Assembly (NCBI GenBank): GCA_016703155.1
Contig: JADJCP010000002.1
Coordinates: 124,001-188,000, forward strand
From: Hydrogenophilales bacterium
Lineage (GTDB): Bacteria > Pseudomonadota > Gammaproteobacteria > Burkholderiales > Thiobacillaceae
Length of the DNA: 64,000 nt
Reading direction: 5' to 3'
The notes under the pieces were generated by a model. The model was not told where the DNA came from, did not search any database, and saw only the letters and a program-made list of their open reading frames with translations. Positions within the stretch are counted from its first letter, which is position 1. Every line of letters begins with the position of its first letter. Positions 1 to 9,784 of this stretch are shown piece after piece. A program made the position numbers and the translations under genes.

Positions 1-59
1 GCCAGGGCCGGAAATGCGACCACCATGCCCAGGAACAGGGCGGCGAGTGTGGTTTTCAT
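1..59 (-). CDS. Start of an exported protein, cut by the window edge
   Basis: Reading leftward from an ATG at 59, the 19 visible codons give a classic signal peptide: MKTTL, a hydrophobic core, then an FPALA-type cleavage end. A strong AGGAGG ribosome site lies just upstream, around 65-71. The mature protein is outside the window, so its function cannot be told. It continues in the same direction as the conjugation operon but is separated from it by a small gene on the other strand. Confidence 0.6.
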   Translation of the reverse strand, partial: MKTTLAALFLGMVVAFPAL

Positions 60-96
60 GAACAACCTCCTATGGATGTGGGATGGAAGCAAAACA

Positions 97-122
97 CCGG
101 CGCATTGCACCGCACGCGCCGG
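97..122. repeat. Short inverted repeat between divergent genes
   Basis: CCGGCGC at 97-103 pairs with GCGCCGG at 116-122 across a 12-base loop. There is no T run, so it is not a convincing terminator. It lies in the upstream region shared by the leftward exported protein and the rightward 70-residue gene and could be an operator. Confidence 0.3.
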
Positions 123-166
123 AGTCCTAAACTGGTATCGCAATTTATGACAGACATGGACCACTG

Positions 167-379
167 ATGAATCTTGACGCCCTGACGCAAATCCCCCTGG
201 CCGATCTCGGCATGGGCGTGATCGCGCTCGTCCTGGTCATCGGGGGTTCACTGTATGCACGCAAGCATGGCATCTCGCTGCGCACTGATTCGCCAACGCA
301 TCAGTTCCTGGATGAGCTTCAGTTTGATATGACTTATCAATCCGTATCTGGCAACGTCAACCACAGTGACGACGACTGA
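167..379 (+). CDS. Small single-pass membrane protein, unknown
   Basis: A 70-residue protein with one hydrophobic segment at about residues 15-32 (GMGVIALVLVIGGSLYA), then a polar, acidic tail ending in SDDD. The ATG at 167 has only a weak upstream ribosome site. It runs against the leftward conjugation operon and converges on the end of traG, 23 bases away. I do not recognise the family. The helix and the compact fit between neighbours suggest a real gene, but the evidence is modest. Confidence 0.45.
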   Translation: MNLDALTQIPLADLGMGVIALVLVIGGSLYARKHGISLRTDSPTHQFLDELQFDMTYQSVSGNVNHSDDD

Positions 380-402
380 GTTCAGCGGTGGAACCGCCCT
401 TC

Positions 403-3294
403 TCACCATTTCCCGCTCCCCCCGCTACGCCCAGGTAGCTTCTTAGACTTATCTTTGGCCTCGTCGACCACGCCGGCATCATCCCATAGGGAATTGTGCG
501 GACTGATCTTGCCGGCCTTGCCGGTGTAGTCCCGCTGCACCCCGGTTTCCCCGGCTTTCACTTCTGTGCGCCCTCGGTCGATCTCCTTCGAATTCCCTGC
601 CTTAGCACCTTCCACTTCGTTTATAACGCCTGCGCCCTTCTTCGCCGGATCTTGCCAGCCGGGCGGCATCGGGACAACCTGGCGGGCATCGGTCTCGTAC
701 TGGTCGCGTACCGCTTCCATGGTGATGGGCTTGCCATCAAGGGACGGCAGACCCGGGGCCGGCATCGCCTTATAGCGGTCGCCTAAATCGCTGTTCGCCT
801 CCGGCGCCATCGGGAATCGGGTCGGTGCGAATCCGGCCCTCTCCATCCAGGCCGGCGAACCGTCCAAAGTGCGCCCCATTTCCCCCTCGCTGAAGAACTT
901 GTTCATCCAGTACGCGGCCTTGTCCCCGGTCAGTTCGCCCATGTCCCGGATGCCGTACTCGCCGCCGGCGCCCAGGGCATTCCGTTGGACATAGTTGTGG
1001 AACTCGGGCACCCAATTGATCTCGCCGCGCGCCGCCATGGCCATTACCCGCTCGGCGCTTTGCCGATACTCCTGGGACTCTTCGTGGGAGCGTTGCGAGG
1101 CCTCGGTATGGGTCAAGGTTTCCTGGTGTCCTGCCTGAATCAGCTTGGCGTGCTCGTCGCCTTGGGTTATCCGTTTCTGGAAGTCCCTGCTATGCACGAA
1201 TTCGTCGGCCAGGGTCTTGGTGTCGGTGATGCCCACGGCATGCGCCGCTTCGCGGGCTCTGCCAAGGGCCTCGGTGACTTGGTTTTCGTTTACCTGTTGA
1301 CCGGTCGCCTTTACTGCAAGAGGAACAATATCAGCCAAGGTGGGTGATGAAATAGCCAGTGCAATCAGATTGCTTGCCTTGGCCGTATCCGAAATCTTCA
1401 AGTCGCTGGCTAGCTTGTCGCGGATGTCATGCAGGCGATCGAGCTTGGTGGCGAGGCTGGCGTTTTCGCCATGGCGCCAGCCTTCGCCGAAGACCTTGTC
1501 CATGCCGAAGCGCTGGGTATAGCCATCGATCTGGGTGAGCGTCGCGGCATGGGAACGCTGCGCGGCTTCCGATTCCTGCGAGGCGATGCGCTCGGCATTC
1601 GCCGAGGCCACGCCGAGCCGCTGACCGATTTCCGTCGACGTGCCCAGAGACACGGCAGACTGCCCCAGATTGGCCCGGTACCGAAGATCGCCGTTCAAGA
1701 TGTCTTGGCTGCGGGTGCCCAGGGCGTTGGTATCCTGGCTCATGAAGGCGCTGGTGTAGTTCGGCGCCAGGTCGATCTTGTCCAAGGACAGGTTGCCTGC
1801 GTAATCCCCGGCCTGGCGTGAGCCGAAGCTGGCCGAGGTGCCCATCGCGGTCATAAAGCCAATGCCGGCGTTGGCCAGCTTGTCCATGCCGAAAACGATG
1901 GCGCTGGCGATCACCGGCACCGAGATCAGCAGCCAACTGGTGATGGCCAACTCGGACATGGTGGTGTCGTAGATGGTCGGTGCCGTGGTCAAGGTGAGCC
2001 CCTGGATGCCATTGGCATACCCCGCCATGGCCGTGGCCTTGGCGGCTTTCGTGGAATGCAGGTAGTTCACCACGGCATAGAGCGGTGGCCACATGGCCAG
2101 CCAGACCATCGATAGGCCGTACATCTTCAGCACCCGGATCGCCCCCATGCCGCCCATGAGCAAGGCGATGAGGATCACCAGCGGGAAAGCGGTGTAGACG
2201 ATGGCGGTAATGCCGTTATGCAGCAGCGGCAAGGCCGACTCGGCAATCTTGCCGCCGACAATCTTCTGGGCGTTGTGGGCGGCGGTGGTTTGGGCCTGAG
2301 CCATCCCGAGCATCAGCGCCGACGGATCGTTGGTCCGTTGCGAGAAGATCATCCCCGCGCCGTTGACGGCGTTGATCAAGCCGTTCTGGCGAATGAGTTG
2401 CGCTGTGGTCGCGGCCGCACCGCCCAGGGCGGACCGGTTGTAGGCCGCGACAAGTTGGGTGTCCAGTTCGGACGAGGCCGCGTTGACCATGGCGGCGTCG
2501 ACATTCTGGCCGATCCTCGCCTTCAAAGCCGGGTTCACGAACACCGCCATGTTGGCGATCTGGTTGGTCACCTGGGTTGCCAGGCTGGCATCCAGGGCGG
2601 CATAGGCCACCGGGCAGGAATAGGAGTCGACGCTCCCTCCGGTACCATGAAGAGTCGTGAATCGAGCCTGGTTGGTATTGGCCAGGAGCGGCCAGAGATC
2701 CCGTGAATTGTTGAACGCATTCGCGTCGATCAAGCCCTGGGAGATATCGTAGATGGTGCAGTTGGCGATGAAGTTGACGAGGTCCGTCTCGTACACCGGA
2801 TCTTTGAAGCGGGTTTTAGAGGCCTCCTGGATCAAGGTCGCGCCGAACATCATGCCGGTGCGCTCGTAGGTCAGGCTACCCGGCAGGGTCACCATGCCGT
2901 TGCCGGTCAGGACGGCGGGCAGCGTCTGGAAGGCCGTCTCAAAGAGTTCGGTGAGGCCCGATCCCGTACTGGTGACAATCGACGCCAACGAGCCGATTCC
3001 CCAGGGGACGTTGTCCACCAGGACCGGGGCCTGCGCCGCCGTCTTGTCGATGATCTGCACGGTGGTCTTGGGCACCAGCAGCACGCCGTTAATCAGAAAT
3101 ACGGCGATCAGCCATTGGACGCCATAGAGGTGCTTCATCGCCGCCATGGCGATCAAGGCGCCGAAGAAGCCCAGGATCAGCACCATGGCGATGGCGCCGA
3201 GGTAGCTGTCGCCGCCCATCATGGCGGCGATCGCGTTGAAGATCAGCGCTAAGGTATCCAGGTCGCCGTAGCTGTAGATCGTATAGCCGTTCAC
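403..3294 (-). CDS. traG: Conjugative transfer protein TraG (F-type)
   Basis: A 963-residue inner-membrane protein, close to the 938 residues of F TraG. The N-terminal third has several hydrophobic segments (about residues 30-75 and 365-480). A long polar, periplasmic-type C-terminal half follows, rich in A, Q and E and ending in a charged, glycine-rich tail. In F, TraG acts in pilus assembly through its N-terminal part and in mating-pair stabilisation through its C-terminal part. It is the last gene of the operon, 12 bases after traH, and traF-traH-traG is the usual order. The start chosen is the GTG at 3294; no better upstream start is seen. Confidence 0.93.
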   Translation of the reverse strand: MNGYTIYSYGDLDTLALIFNAIAAMMGGDSYLGAIAMVLILGFFGALIAMAAMKHLYGVQWLIAVFLINGVLLVPKTTVQIIDKTAAQAPVLVDNVPWGIGSLASIVTSTGSGLTELFETAFQTLPAVLTGNGMVTLPGSLTYERTGMMFGATLIQEASKTRFKDPVYETDLVNFIANCTIYDISQGLIDANAFNNSRDLWPLLANTNQARFTTLHGTGGSVDSYSCPVAYAALDASLATQVTNQIANMAVFVNPALKARIGQNVDAAMVNAASSELDTQLVAAYNRSALGGAAATTAQLIRQNGLINAVNGAGMIFSQRTNDPSALMLGMAQAQTTAAHNAQKIVGGKIAESALPLLHNGITAIVYTAFPLVILIALLMGGMGAIRVLKMYGLSMVWLAMWPPLYAVVNYLHSTKAAKATAMAGYANGIQGLTLTTAPTIYDTTMSELAITSWLLISVPVIASAIVFGMDKLANAGIGFMTAMGTSASFGSRQAGDYAGNLSLDKIDLAPNYTSAFMSQDTNALGTRSQDILNGDLRYRANLGQSAVSLGTSTEIGQRLGVASANAERIASQESEAAQRSHAATLTQIDGYTQRFGMDKVFGEGWRHGENASLATKLDRLHDIRDKLASDLKISDTAKASNLIALAISSPTLADIVPLAVKATGQQVNENQVTEALGRAREAAHAVGITDTKTLADEFVHSRDFQKRITQGDEHAKLIQAGHQETLTHTEASQRSHEESQEYRQSAERVMAMAARGEINWVPEFHNYVQRNALGAGGEYGIRDMGELTGDKAAYWMNKFFSEGEMGRTLDGSPAWMERAGFAPTRFPMAPEANSDLGDRYKAMPAPGLPSLDGKPITMEAVRDQYETDARQVVPMPPGWQDPAKKGAGVINEVEGAKAGNSKEIDRGRTEVKAGETGVQRDYTGKAGKISPHNSLWDDAGVVDEAKDKSKKLPGRSGGSGKW

Positions 3295-3306
3295 GGGGTG
3301 CTCCGG

Positions 3307-4739
3307 TTAGCGCAGCGCCGAGTAGGCCAGAAGGTCGCGGACCTGCTGCGGCATCGAAGCGCGCAGATCGCGTTCTAGCTGGGCGACCTGCTGAATGATG
3401 GTGGTGGCCACCTGTGCCTTCTGCACGGCAACCTGGCGGTCAGCGTTGAGTTGCGCCATGAATGTCCGGGCCAACTCGATATGCGTCTTCAACTGTTCAC
3501 GCTGCGTCGGCAATAACTTGGAGTTCTGCAGTTCGACAGTCATGGCCTCGGTCACCATACGGGACATCATCGCGTGGACGAATTCGACCGCCACGTAGTC
3601 ATTGAACTGAGCGCGCAAGGACTCAGAGATGGCGCCGTTCTTGACTGCGCCACCTGCCGCCAGGATGCGGTAGACCGGCACCGGGACGTTATTGACGAAA
3701 TTGATCTCTGTGGCGCTCGGCGCCTGATTGCCGGCGCGGATCTTTTCAGCCAAGGAGGCCATAATGTCGGCCACCCGCTTGCTCATGGACGTGAAATCCC
3801 GGCAGGAATAGGTCGGATTCAGGCAGTCGGTCGTGTCGCTACCGCAACTGAGAAGCTGGATCTTGTTAACGCCACAGGAACCGCCCTCGGCATAGAGCAG
3901 GGTCGAGGTCTTCAAGTCGGCAGGGCCGAGCGATCCAGGATGTGGCGCGCTATTCGTATAGCTCTGTGGGTAGAGAGTGGTACCGGTCACCGACATAATG
4001 ACTTCCCGATCGGGGTCGTCGAGGTGCTGCATTTTTTTAAGGGACTGCCAGACAAGAGTGCCTTTGAACGCAGGGATATCCCTCACATTTGGATCGGACT
4101 CAGCCGCAACCATCACTGAATTGACGTTGCCGGCGCTCTTGCAATACTCGCTTGCCGCCGCAGCACCCGCCGCCCTGCCCGTCAGCCAGGCAATCTGCTC
4201 GCAGTTCTTGGCGGTGGCCATACCCAGCATCTGATAGCCCTCGTACACCGCCATCTTCGCGGCCTCGCAGCTTGAGATATTGGCCCGGTTGACCATCGTC
4301 TGAATCGAGTTGAACCATTCCATGGTGTCGCCCAGAAGCGGCTCCACCGACTTGATGGCCAACTGGAACAGCACGCCCGGCAGCGCCGAGGTGATGCCCT
4401 TGAGCATGTCCTTGAAGCCCTCGGCCGAGATATGGCTGAAGGAACCGGCGAAGGCATCGATGCCCGAGCAGCCATTGCCGGCGCGCAGATAGGGTGCCTG
4501 GGCGGCCAGGAGTTGATACGTCTTGTTCGGCACCCGCACGAACATCGAACCCGCCGTGTAGGTGTTCATGGTCTGGCCCTTGAAGGCTTGGGGCGCGGTG
4601 ACGTTGGCCATGCCGTTGAACATCGCCGAAGCCTGGTCTTGCAGGAGTCGGCGTTGGCCGGCAGACAGGGCGCCAGCGCCAGCACGAGGGCGATAGCCGC
4701 CTTCAGGGGGGCGCGTTGGCTGAGTCGGGTCGGGTTCAT
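3307..4739 (-). CDS. traH: Conjugative pilus assembly protein TraH, broken by one missing base
   Basis: The body from about 4646 down to 3307 matches TraH: a motif NGMANVTAPQAFKGQ near the mature N-terminus, cysteine-containing central part and C-terminal coiled coil. The true start is the ATG at 4739, preceded by GGAAGGA. It encodes a signal peptide (MNPTRLSQRAP, hydrophobic core, CLPANA) in a different frame from the body. The frames join if one C is restored near 4647, giving ANAD-LLQDQASAMF. The alternative in-frame TTG at 4746 gives a proline-rich non-signal leader and is probably an artefact. The reconstructed protein is about 477 residues (F TraH, 458). It is periplasmic and needed for pilus extension. 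Confidence 0.88.
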
Positions 4740-4742
4740 GGT

Positions 4743-5645
4743 TCAAGTCCTTCCGGAACGAATCGGAGTCGAGGCATCGACGTAATCGCTGGCACTCGGA
4801 TTGGCGACCGCCATGACGCGATCGACCAGTTCCGACTCCGACTGGATGCCAAAGGCAACCGGCGCCACCTCGCGGGTCGCCGGATTCGCCAGATACACGG
4901 CAGGAACCGTCGTCGCCCCAAGTGCCGCCGCCTGGCCATGGTCCTTGTGGGGCGCCTGGAATTCAGGCAAACCGCCGCCATCCAGCGTTACCGGAAAAAT
5001 CTTGATCCCGGTCGCCTGCGAGAAGCCGAGAAGCACCGGCGCGAAGGCATGGCAATACGGGCAATCCGACTTGAAGAAGAAATACAGGACATGCGATTTC
5101 GCCAGGCGCTCGAAGGTCAGGCGCCGCTGCGCCTGCTTCTGGCCATCGAAGGCTTGCAAGCCGACGGCCGACACCGGCCGCTTCTGGGTAAAGTCATACT
5201 CTGGATTCGCCCAGACGACGCGCTGCCCGGCCTCGGCCAACTGGTCGGCGATCTTCACCAGAGCCGTGCGGTATTGGACATAGCGTTCGACATTAGCCTG
5301 GGTCGGATTGAACATGGCGACGATGCGCGCCTCTTCCATGCCGGCCTTGAACTGCTCATACATCCGGACCTCGGCGGGCTTGGCTTGTGCCGGCGTACTC
5401 CCGGCCTGGGGCGTTTTCGCGGGCTTCGGTTTAGCCGGTGCCGGCGGCGGCGCTTCATACCAGAACCAACCCCGCTCCCGATCCTCCAGGTAGGGCTTGT
5501 CGGCCCAGTCGAAGGCTCCTGCGTCGACCGACGCCTGGGCGAGGGGTTGCGCACCCACTTCATAGCAAAGCAGGCTGGCCAGGAGGCCAATCAGGATGCG
5601 GCCGTAGCGCTCATTCGCCGCCCTCCCCGGCCGGAAACCGGCCAC
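4743..5645 (-). CDS. traF: Conjugation protein TraF, thioredoxin-like
   Basis: A 300-residue exported protein. An N-terminal hydrophobic stretch (RILIGLLASLLCYEVGAQ) is followed by a proline/alanine-rich linker at about residues 70-95 and a C-terminal thioredoxin fold with the motif SDCPYCH at about residues 193-199. Unlike F TraF, which lacks the pair, this one keeps CXXC and so may be redox-active, helping disulfide formation in the cysteine-rich TraN, TraU and TraH. It overlaps the upstream gene by 35 bases and abuts traH. The GTG at 5645 is the longest start; the exact start is uncertain. Confidence 0.9.
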   Translation of the reverse strand: MAGFRPGRAANERYGRILIGLLASLLCYEVGAQPLAQASVDAGAFDWADKPYLEDRERGWFWYEAPPPAPAKPKPAKTPQAGSTPAQAKPAEVRMYEQFKAGMEEARIVAMFNPTQANVERYVQYRTALVKIADQLAEAGQRVVWANPEYDFTQKRPVSAVGLQAFDGQKQAQRRLTFERLAKSHVLYFFFKSDCPYCHAFAPVLLGFSQATGIKIFPVTLDGGGLPEFQAPHKDHGQAAALGATTVPAVYLANPATREVAPVAFGIQSESELVDRVMAVANPSASDYVDASTPIRSGRT

Positions 5646-5997
5646 TGACGCAGTAATTGACCTGGTAGGTCAGGCTTTGGTCTTTCGCCGGCAGCGCCTG
5701 GCCCTTGGCGTCGCGCTCGACCACGCCCGCCTGGCGGGTCACCACCTGGAGACGGCCGCAGCCGGGTTCCTTGTGTCCAGCAATGCGCGTCACGTCGATC
5801 ACGATCGGCGCCGAGGCGCCGAAGGTCTGTGCAAAGGCCTGCGCATCCCGACTGACCAGCACGCCCTCGGCCTGACCGGTTTTGAGGGCCGCAATCAGCA
5901 GCGGCTTGAGGCTGACCACGCTCTGACGGGCCGAGGCGACTTGGACGAACAGGACAGCCTGGGCCACCAGGGCCAGGATCAATGCACGGCGGGACAT
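5611..5997 (-). CDS. Exported conjugation-operon protein of unknown function
   Basis: A 128-residue protein starting at ATG 5997 with a GGGGAG ribosome site. It has a signal peptide (MSRRALILALVAQAVLFVQVASA), then a small soluble domain with two cysteines (PGCGR and NYCVSG) that could form a disulfide. It sits between traN and traF, overlapping both, so it is translationally coupled to them. It lacks the SMP motif of TrbC, which is encoded separately at 8038. I do not recognise the family. A periplasmic accessory role in the secretion channel is inferred from position only. Confidence 0.7.
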   Translation of the reverse strand: MSRRALILALVAQAVLFVQVASARQSVVSLKPLLIAALKTGQAEGVLVSRDAQAFAQTFGASAPIVIDVTRIAGHKEPGCGRLQVVTRQAGVVERDAKGQALPAKDQSLTYQVNYCVSGRFPAGEGGE

Positions 5998-8041
5998 GAG
6001 GTCTCCCCTTGGAAGTAGCAGGACGTGGCGCCGGGCGACACGGCGGCTGGATTCACTTGATCCATGAACTCGGCGAGGTCCATCGCCGACAAGTCGAGGC
6101 TCTGCAACTGGCTCGCCGTGAATCCACCACAATTCGGATGGCGTGCGGTGCCCATGCCCATGCCCAGCATGGCCTTGCCCTGGGTGTTGATGGACTTGGC
6201 CAGCAGCGAGTTGAAGCAGCAATGCGAGTAGGTCCGTTCCAGGCAGGTGCCGATCAGCGGCAACTTCTTCGAGCAGTACGCGCCGAGGTCGACGCACAGG
6301 CGCGCATCGCGCTTCAAGGCGGTCTCGATGTCGGCGTCCTTGCAGTCCATCAGCCCGGAGAATTGCAGCGCCATCATGGCTAGAGTCCAGGGACCGGGCA
6401 GCAGGGAGGAGAGGAAGCCCTGGACAGTGACCTCGCCGGCCAGAAAGCCGGCCAGCGCCGAACTGGTGCCGGAACCAAACACCGAGGCGAAGCCGTTGAT
6501 GACCAGGTTCGGCGCGTCCGAGACGAACAGGGCGTCATACATGTAGGTCGACACGCCGGCCTTGCCGGCCGTCGTGGCGGCGGCGATCGCCGAGTTCGAG
6601 AATAGGCTCCCCGAGCCGCTACCGCCCTTGTTGCAGCAGTTCACCAGGCCGAAGAGTTTCTTCTTGCAGCGGGAGTCGTAGCCCTTGAAGATCTCCAGGG
6701 TGTTGGGATCGAGGTAGGCGCCCGCCTCGCGGCCGGCTTCCATATACGCCGCCACCCGGCCGAGGTCCGAATCCGGCTCATTGCCGGTATCCCAGGTGTG
6801 GCCATGGCTGTCGGTAAACACTTGGCCGGCGCAGTGGGTGACCGTCTGTTGCCGGGTGGTGTCCTCGACCATGCAGGAGAAGCGCGTTTGTGTCGCCGTG
6901 CAGACATTCGGGATGAATTGGTCCCAATCGACGCAATTCGTGCCGATGTTCGTGCAACTGCCCCAGCGGGGTTGATTGCAGTCCGACTTCGGGTCCAGAT
7001 TCAGGCAAGTGTATTTCGCCGAATACGCCCAGCAGTTGCGGGTCACCGGATGGTTGTTGATCCAGCGAGTCGCCCTGGGCTGGGTGCAGATTGAGGTCGT
7101 CCGCTCGCACTTGTCAATCGGACCCGTGCCGGTAGCGCTCCCCGTGGGGATATCGCTGCCATCGGGCGGCAACAGCCCCGCCGGGACTCGGGCATCGTAG
7201 CCGGCGCAAGGGTTGTTCCAGATGTCCCGCCCGTAGCCCAGGTATCGGCATCGAAGGTATCGGTGTAGGACTCTTCGCGCCAAAGCACCGGCGATGCGAC
7301 ATTGGCGGCGTCATAGCACTGGTAGCCCACACCGGGTCTGTAGGCCAGGGTGTAGCCGGCCTCACAGTAGTGCTCCCAATAGGTGTTGGTGTACTCGCAG
7401 TAGTACGGTACCGGATCGCCGCCGCCCCAATACGGATCGCGGGGATACGGCCCGCTCGTCCAGGAAGGACAGGCGTAATGCCAAGTCACTTCGACATCCA
7501 GCGCCTTGGTGCAAGGCAGATCCTCGACTCGTAGGTAATAGTTGTGGCAATACTGCTCGTCGTAGTACTGGCGCCCGGTCGTGCTGGTGCTTGTCGTGCA
7601 AGCGGAATAGTTGCCGCCGATCCCGACCCGGGTGTCGGCCAGGGCGGCCTCCAGGGGGAGCTGGCCGGTACGCAGGGCTTGGGCTTCCTCGGGGGGATGG
7701 GCACGCACATTGGCGTAGATGTCCTGGGTCGATCCCGCTTGATTCAGTCCCGCGCATTCCGGACGCGCGTTGGCATTGTCGGCGCAGCGCGCCCGCATCA
7801 GGAAGCCTTCTTGCGCCGCGCTGGCGGGATCGACGCCGTAGGGGGCATAGCCATCCGGCGAGGCCTCGATGGCCGGTTGTGTCCATTGCGCGCCGGTGTC
7901 GTTAATCCCGCTATGGATCGTACCCACGGAAGCCTGGCCAAGGGCACGCGCCTCGCTCATCGTATCGGCGTCGGCTGCGGCCGCGCAGAGCCAGGCGAGG
8001 GCCAGGGCCAAGGTCTGAGTCAGTGCCGGCACGTACCTCAT
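5979..8041 (-). CDS. traN: Mating-pair stabilisation protein TraN, broken by one missing base
   Basis: Two overlapping reading frames together encode one cysteine-rich outer-membrane TraN of about 687 residues. The first runs from ATG 8041 with a signal peptide ending AAAADA; the second ends at 5979. They join near 7230, where GGG should be GGGG, giving DTWATG-RDIWNNPC. More than 30 cysteines, including CCNKGG and CGGF-type motifs in the C-terminal half, fit TraN, whose disulfides are made by the DsbC and TraF encoded in the same operon. In F, TraN is the recipient-contact adhesin. It overlaps trbC by four bases. Confidence 0.88.
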
Positions 8042-8766
8042 TGCCCGGCCCTCACACTCGCCACGTCGTCACGAAACTGCGGGGCCAAGCGGTCGATCGC
8101 ATCCAGGGCATAGCCAATGCTCACGTCCCCCGCCAGACGCACGGTGTCATCCTGGGCGAAACAGGTCGCATCACCACAGCCCGAGGACCGGGCGCCCTGC
8201 CGGGTCAGCACAAAAACCGGCACAGTCTCGACCTGGAACCGGGCGAAGGCCTCCGGATCGATGGTCCAGGCGACCTGGCGTCCCCGAATCAAGGACTGGA
8301 CCGTTAGCATCGTCTTGGAAATCGAACGCTCGACCATGCCGCGCAGGACCAGTGTCGTCCGGGTACGTTCGGCCTCGGCGATCAGCAACTCCAGGCTGGC
8401 ACGCGGCATCGACAAGGAGACAAATACCGACAAGCCTCCCGGTGCCGGCAGGCCTTGGGCCTGCTGTTCCATGTATCCCTGGAAGCGCTCGACGATCGGC
8501 AGGATGTCCTGAGGCGGCGCCGCCGGCGCCGGTAGCTTGTTCCAGTCATAGACGCCCGGCGCCGGCGTCTGCTCGGCGGACTGGATCGCCCAATCGGCCC
8601 TAGCCCGCCAGGCAGCCGCGTCGGCCTGTTCAGCGGCACGCACCGCCGCGTCAACACGGGCCTGCCAATCGATCTCATTGGCCTGGGTGATTTCATTCGG
8701 TTGATCGGCCCAGGCCGGGGACGCCAGTCCGGCGATGAGGATCAGGAGTGAGGCTCTAGCGCGCAT
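8038..8766 (-). CDS. trbC: F-type pilus assembly protein TrbC
   Basis: A 242-residue periplasmic protein starting at ATG 8766 with signal peptide MRARASLLILIAGLASPAWA. A coiled, alanine-rich region (about 25-75) precedes the conserved F-type TrbC domain, recognised by VFVSLSMPRASLELL and a following thioredoxin-like stretch ending VETVPVFVL. F TrbC is 212 residues and works with TraW in channel and pilus assembly. In some elements TraW and TrbC are fused; here they are separate, with traU between them. Confidence 0.9.
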   Translation of the reverse strand: MRARASLLILIAGLASPAWADQPNEITQANEIDWQARVDAAVRAAEQADAAAWRARADWAIQSAEQTPAPGVYDWNKLPAPAAPPQDILPIVERFQGYMEQQAQGLPAPGGLSVFVSLSMPRASLELLIAEAERTRTTLVLRGMVERSISKTMLTVQSLIRGRQVAWTIDPEAFARFQVETVPVFVLTRQGARSSGCGDATCFAQDDTVRLAGDVSIGYALDAIDRLAPQFRDDVASVRAGQ

Positions 8767-8776
8767 TGTTCGGTCC

Positions 8777-9784
8777 TTAGAACAACATGCAGCAGTTCCG
8801 CTTGCGGAACAGGAGATAGGCGAAATCCTCGCCCTTGATCGGATACTCCTTGCCGGACCCCCAGAGGATCGATGACTCGCCGAGGTTCTGGCAGCACTTG
8901 CCGTTGATCTTCCGGGTGTTCGGTACTGGATAGAGCATCTGCGTCTTGTAGGCCTGGCGGTCCATGACCAGGTTCGGCCGTGGCCCGCACAGCGCATCCG
9001 AGCCGTGGTACTGCCAGGCGACACCGACTTTGTGCATCTTCGCCTGCAGGCGCTGGGTCAACAGCAAGGAGGTGGCTATGCCACCGGTGTGGTGCGGCAC
9101 AAAGCCCTGCATGGGGTGGAGACTGCCCTGGCAGCCAGCGCACCAGGGTGTATAGGGCAAGGGCTTGTCGACGCTCGCCGCGACGCAGTCGCCTGCGCAC
9201 GCCGCCAGGGACGCCGGATTGGCGAATAGGAAGGCCTCGGGATTGATCCAACTCGACAAGGCGGGATCGTTCCAGGAGGGGTCGAATTCGGTCATAAAAC
9301 CGATGTCGATCGAATGCTGCACCAGGCAGGGGTGATCGTTGACCACGCCCAAGGCATAGAGGATCGGGAAGGTGTAGTGATGGGCGTGGTAGAACGCCGT
9401 CGAGGTCGGCTTCGCCGGGGTGGGCGTCGACCGGCTGTGCTGCGTTGGCTTGTAGCCGCCGGTGTTCATCTGCACCCCGCCCAGGATCGGGAAGCAGAAC
9501 GGTTGGCGCGGTACCTCGGCAAGCACGGCCGGCTCCCAGAAGCCCAGGCTGACGCCTACCTTGGGCGGAAAGCCGCCGCAGGAACATAGCGGATTACCCG
9601 GGTTGTCGATATCGGACTGGCCACCGATGTTGGCGATGCGCGCGCTGCCGATCGACAGCGGCAGCACGCAGCGCCAGCAGATGTCGGTGACCGGGTTGGG
9701 AAACTTGCCCTCGCAGGAACCGGCCTGGGCGCCCGGCAGCAGAAGCATCCAGGCAAGCAAGAGGGCCAGGCAGGAGCGCATCAT
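8777..9784 (-). CDS. traU: Conjugation protein TraU
   Basis: A 335-residue exported protein (F TraU, 330). It has a signal peptide ending GAQA, then the TraU hallmarks: NPVTDICWRCVLPLSIG, FCFPILGG, and many cysteines including CAGCQG and the C-terminal RNCCMLF. TraU is periplasmic and is needed for DNA transfer more than for pilus growth. Its ATG overlaps the traW stop (ATGA), the usual coupling. Confidence 0.95.
   Translation of the reverse strand: MMRSCLALLLAWMLLLPGAQAGSCEGKFPNPVTDICWRCVLPLSIGSARIANIGGQSDIDNPGNPLCSCGGFPPKVGVSLGFWEPAVLAEVPRQPFCFPILGGVQMNTGGYKPTQHSRSTPTPAKPTSTAFYHAHHYTFPILYALGVVNDHPCLVQHSIDIGFMTEFDPSWNDPALSSWINPEAFLFANPASLAACAGDCVAASVDKPLPYTPWCAGCQGSLHPMQGFVPHHTGGIATSLLLTQRLQAKMHKVGVAWQYHGSDALCGPRPNLVMDRQAYKTQMLYPVPNTRKINGKCCQNLGESSILWGSGKEYPIKGEDFAYLLFRKRNCCMLF

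Noticed and set aside
97..122. Rho-independent terminator
   Set aside because: The hairpin has a 12-base loop and no T run on either strand, and it lies upstream of both neighbouring genes rather than after one.
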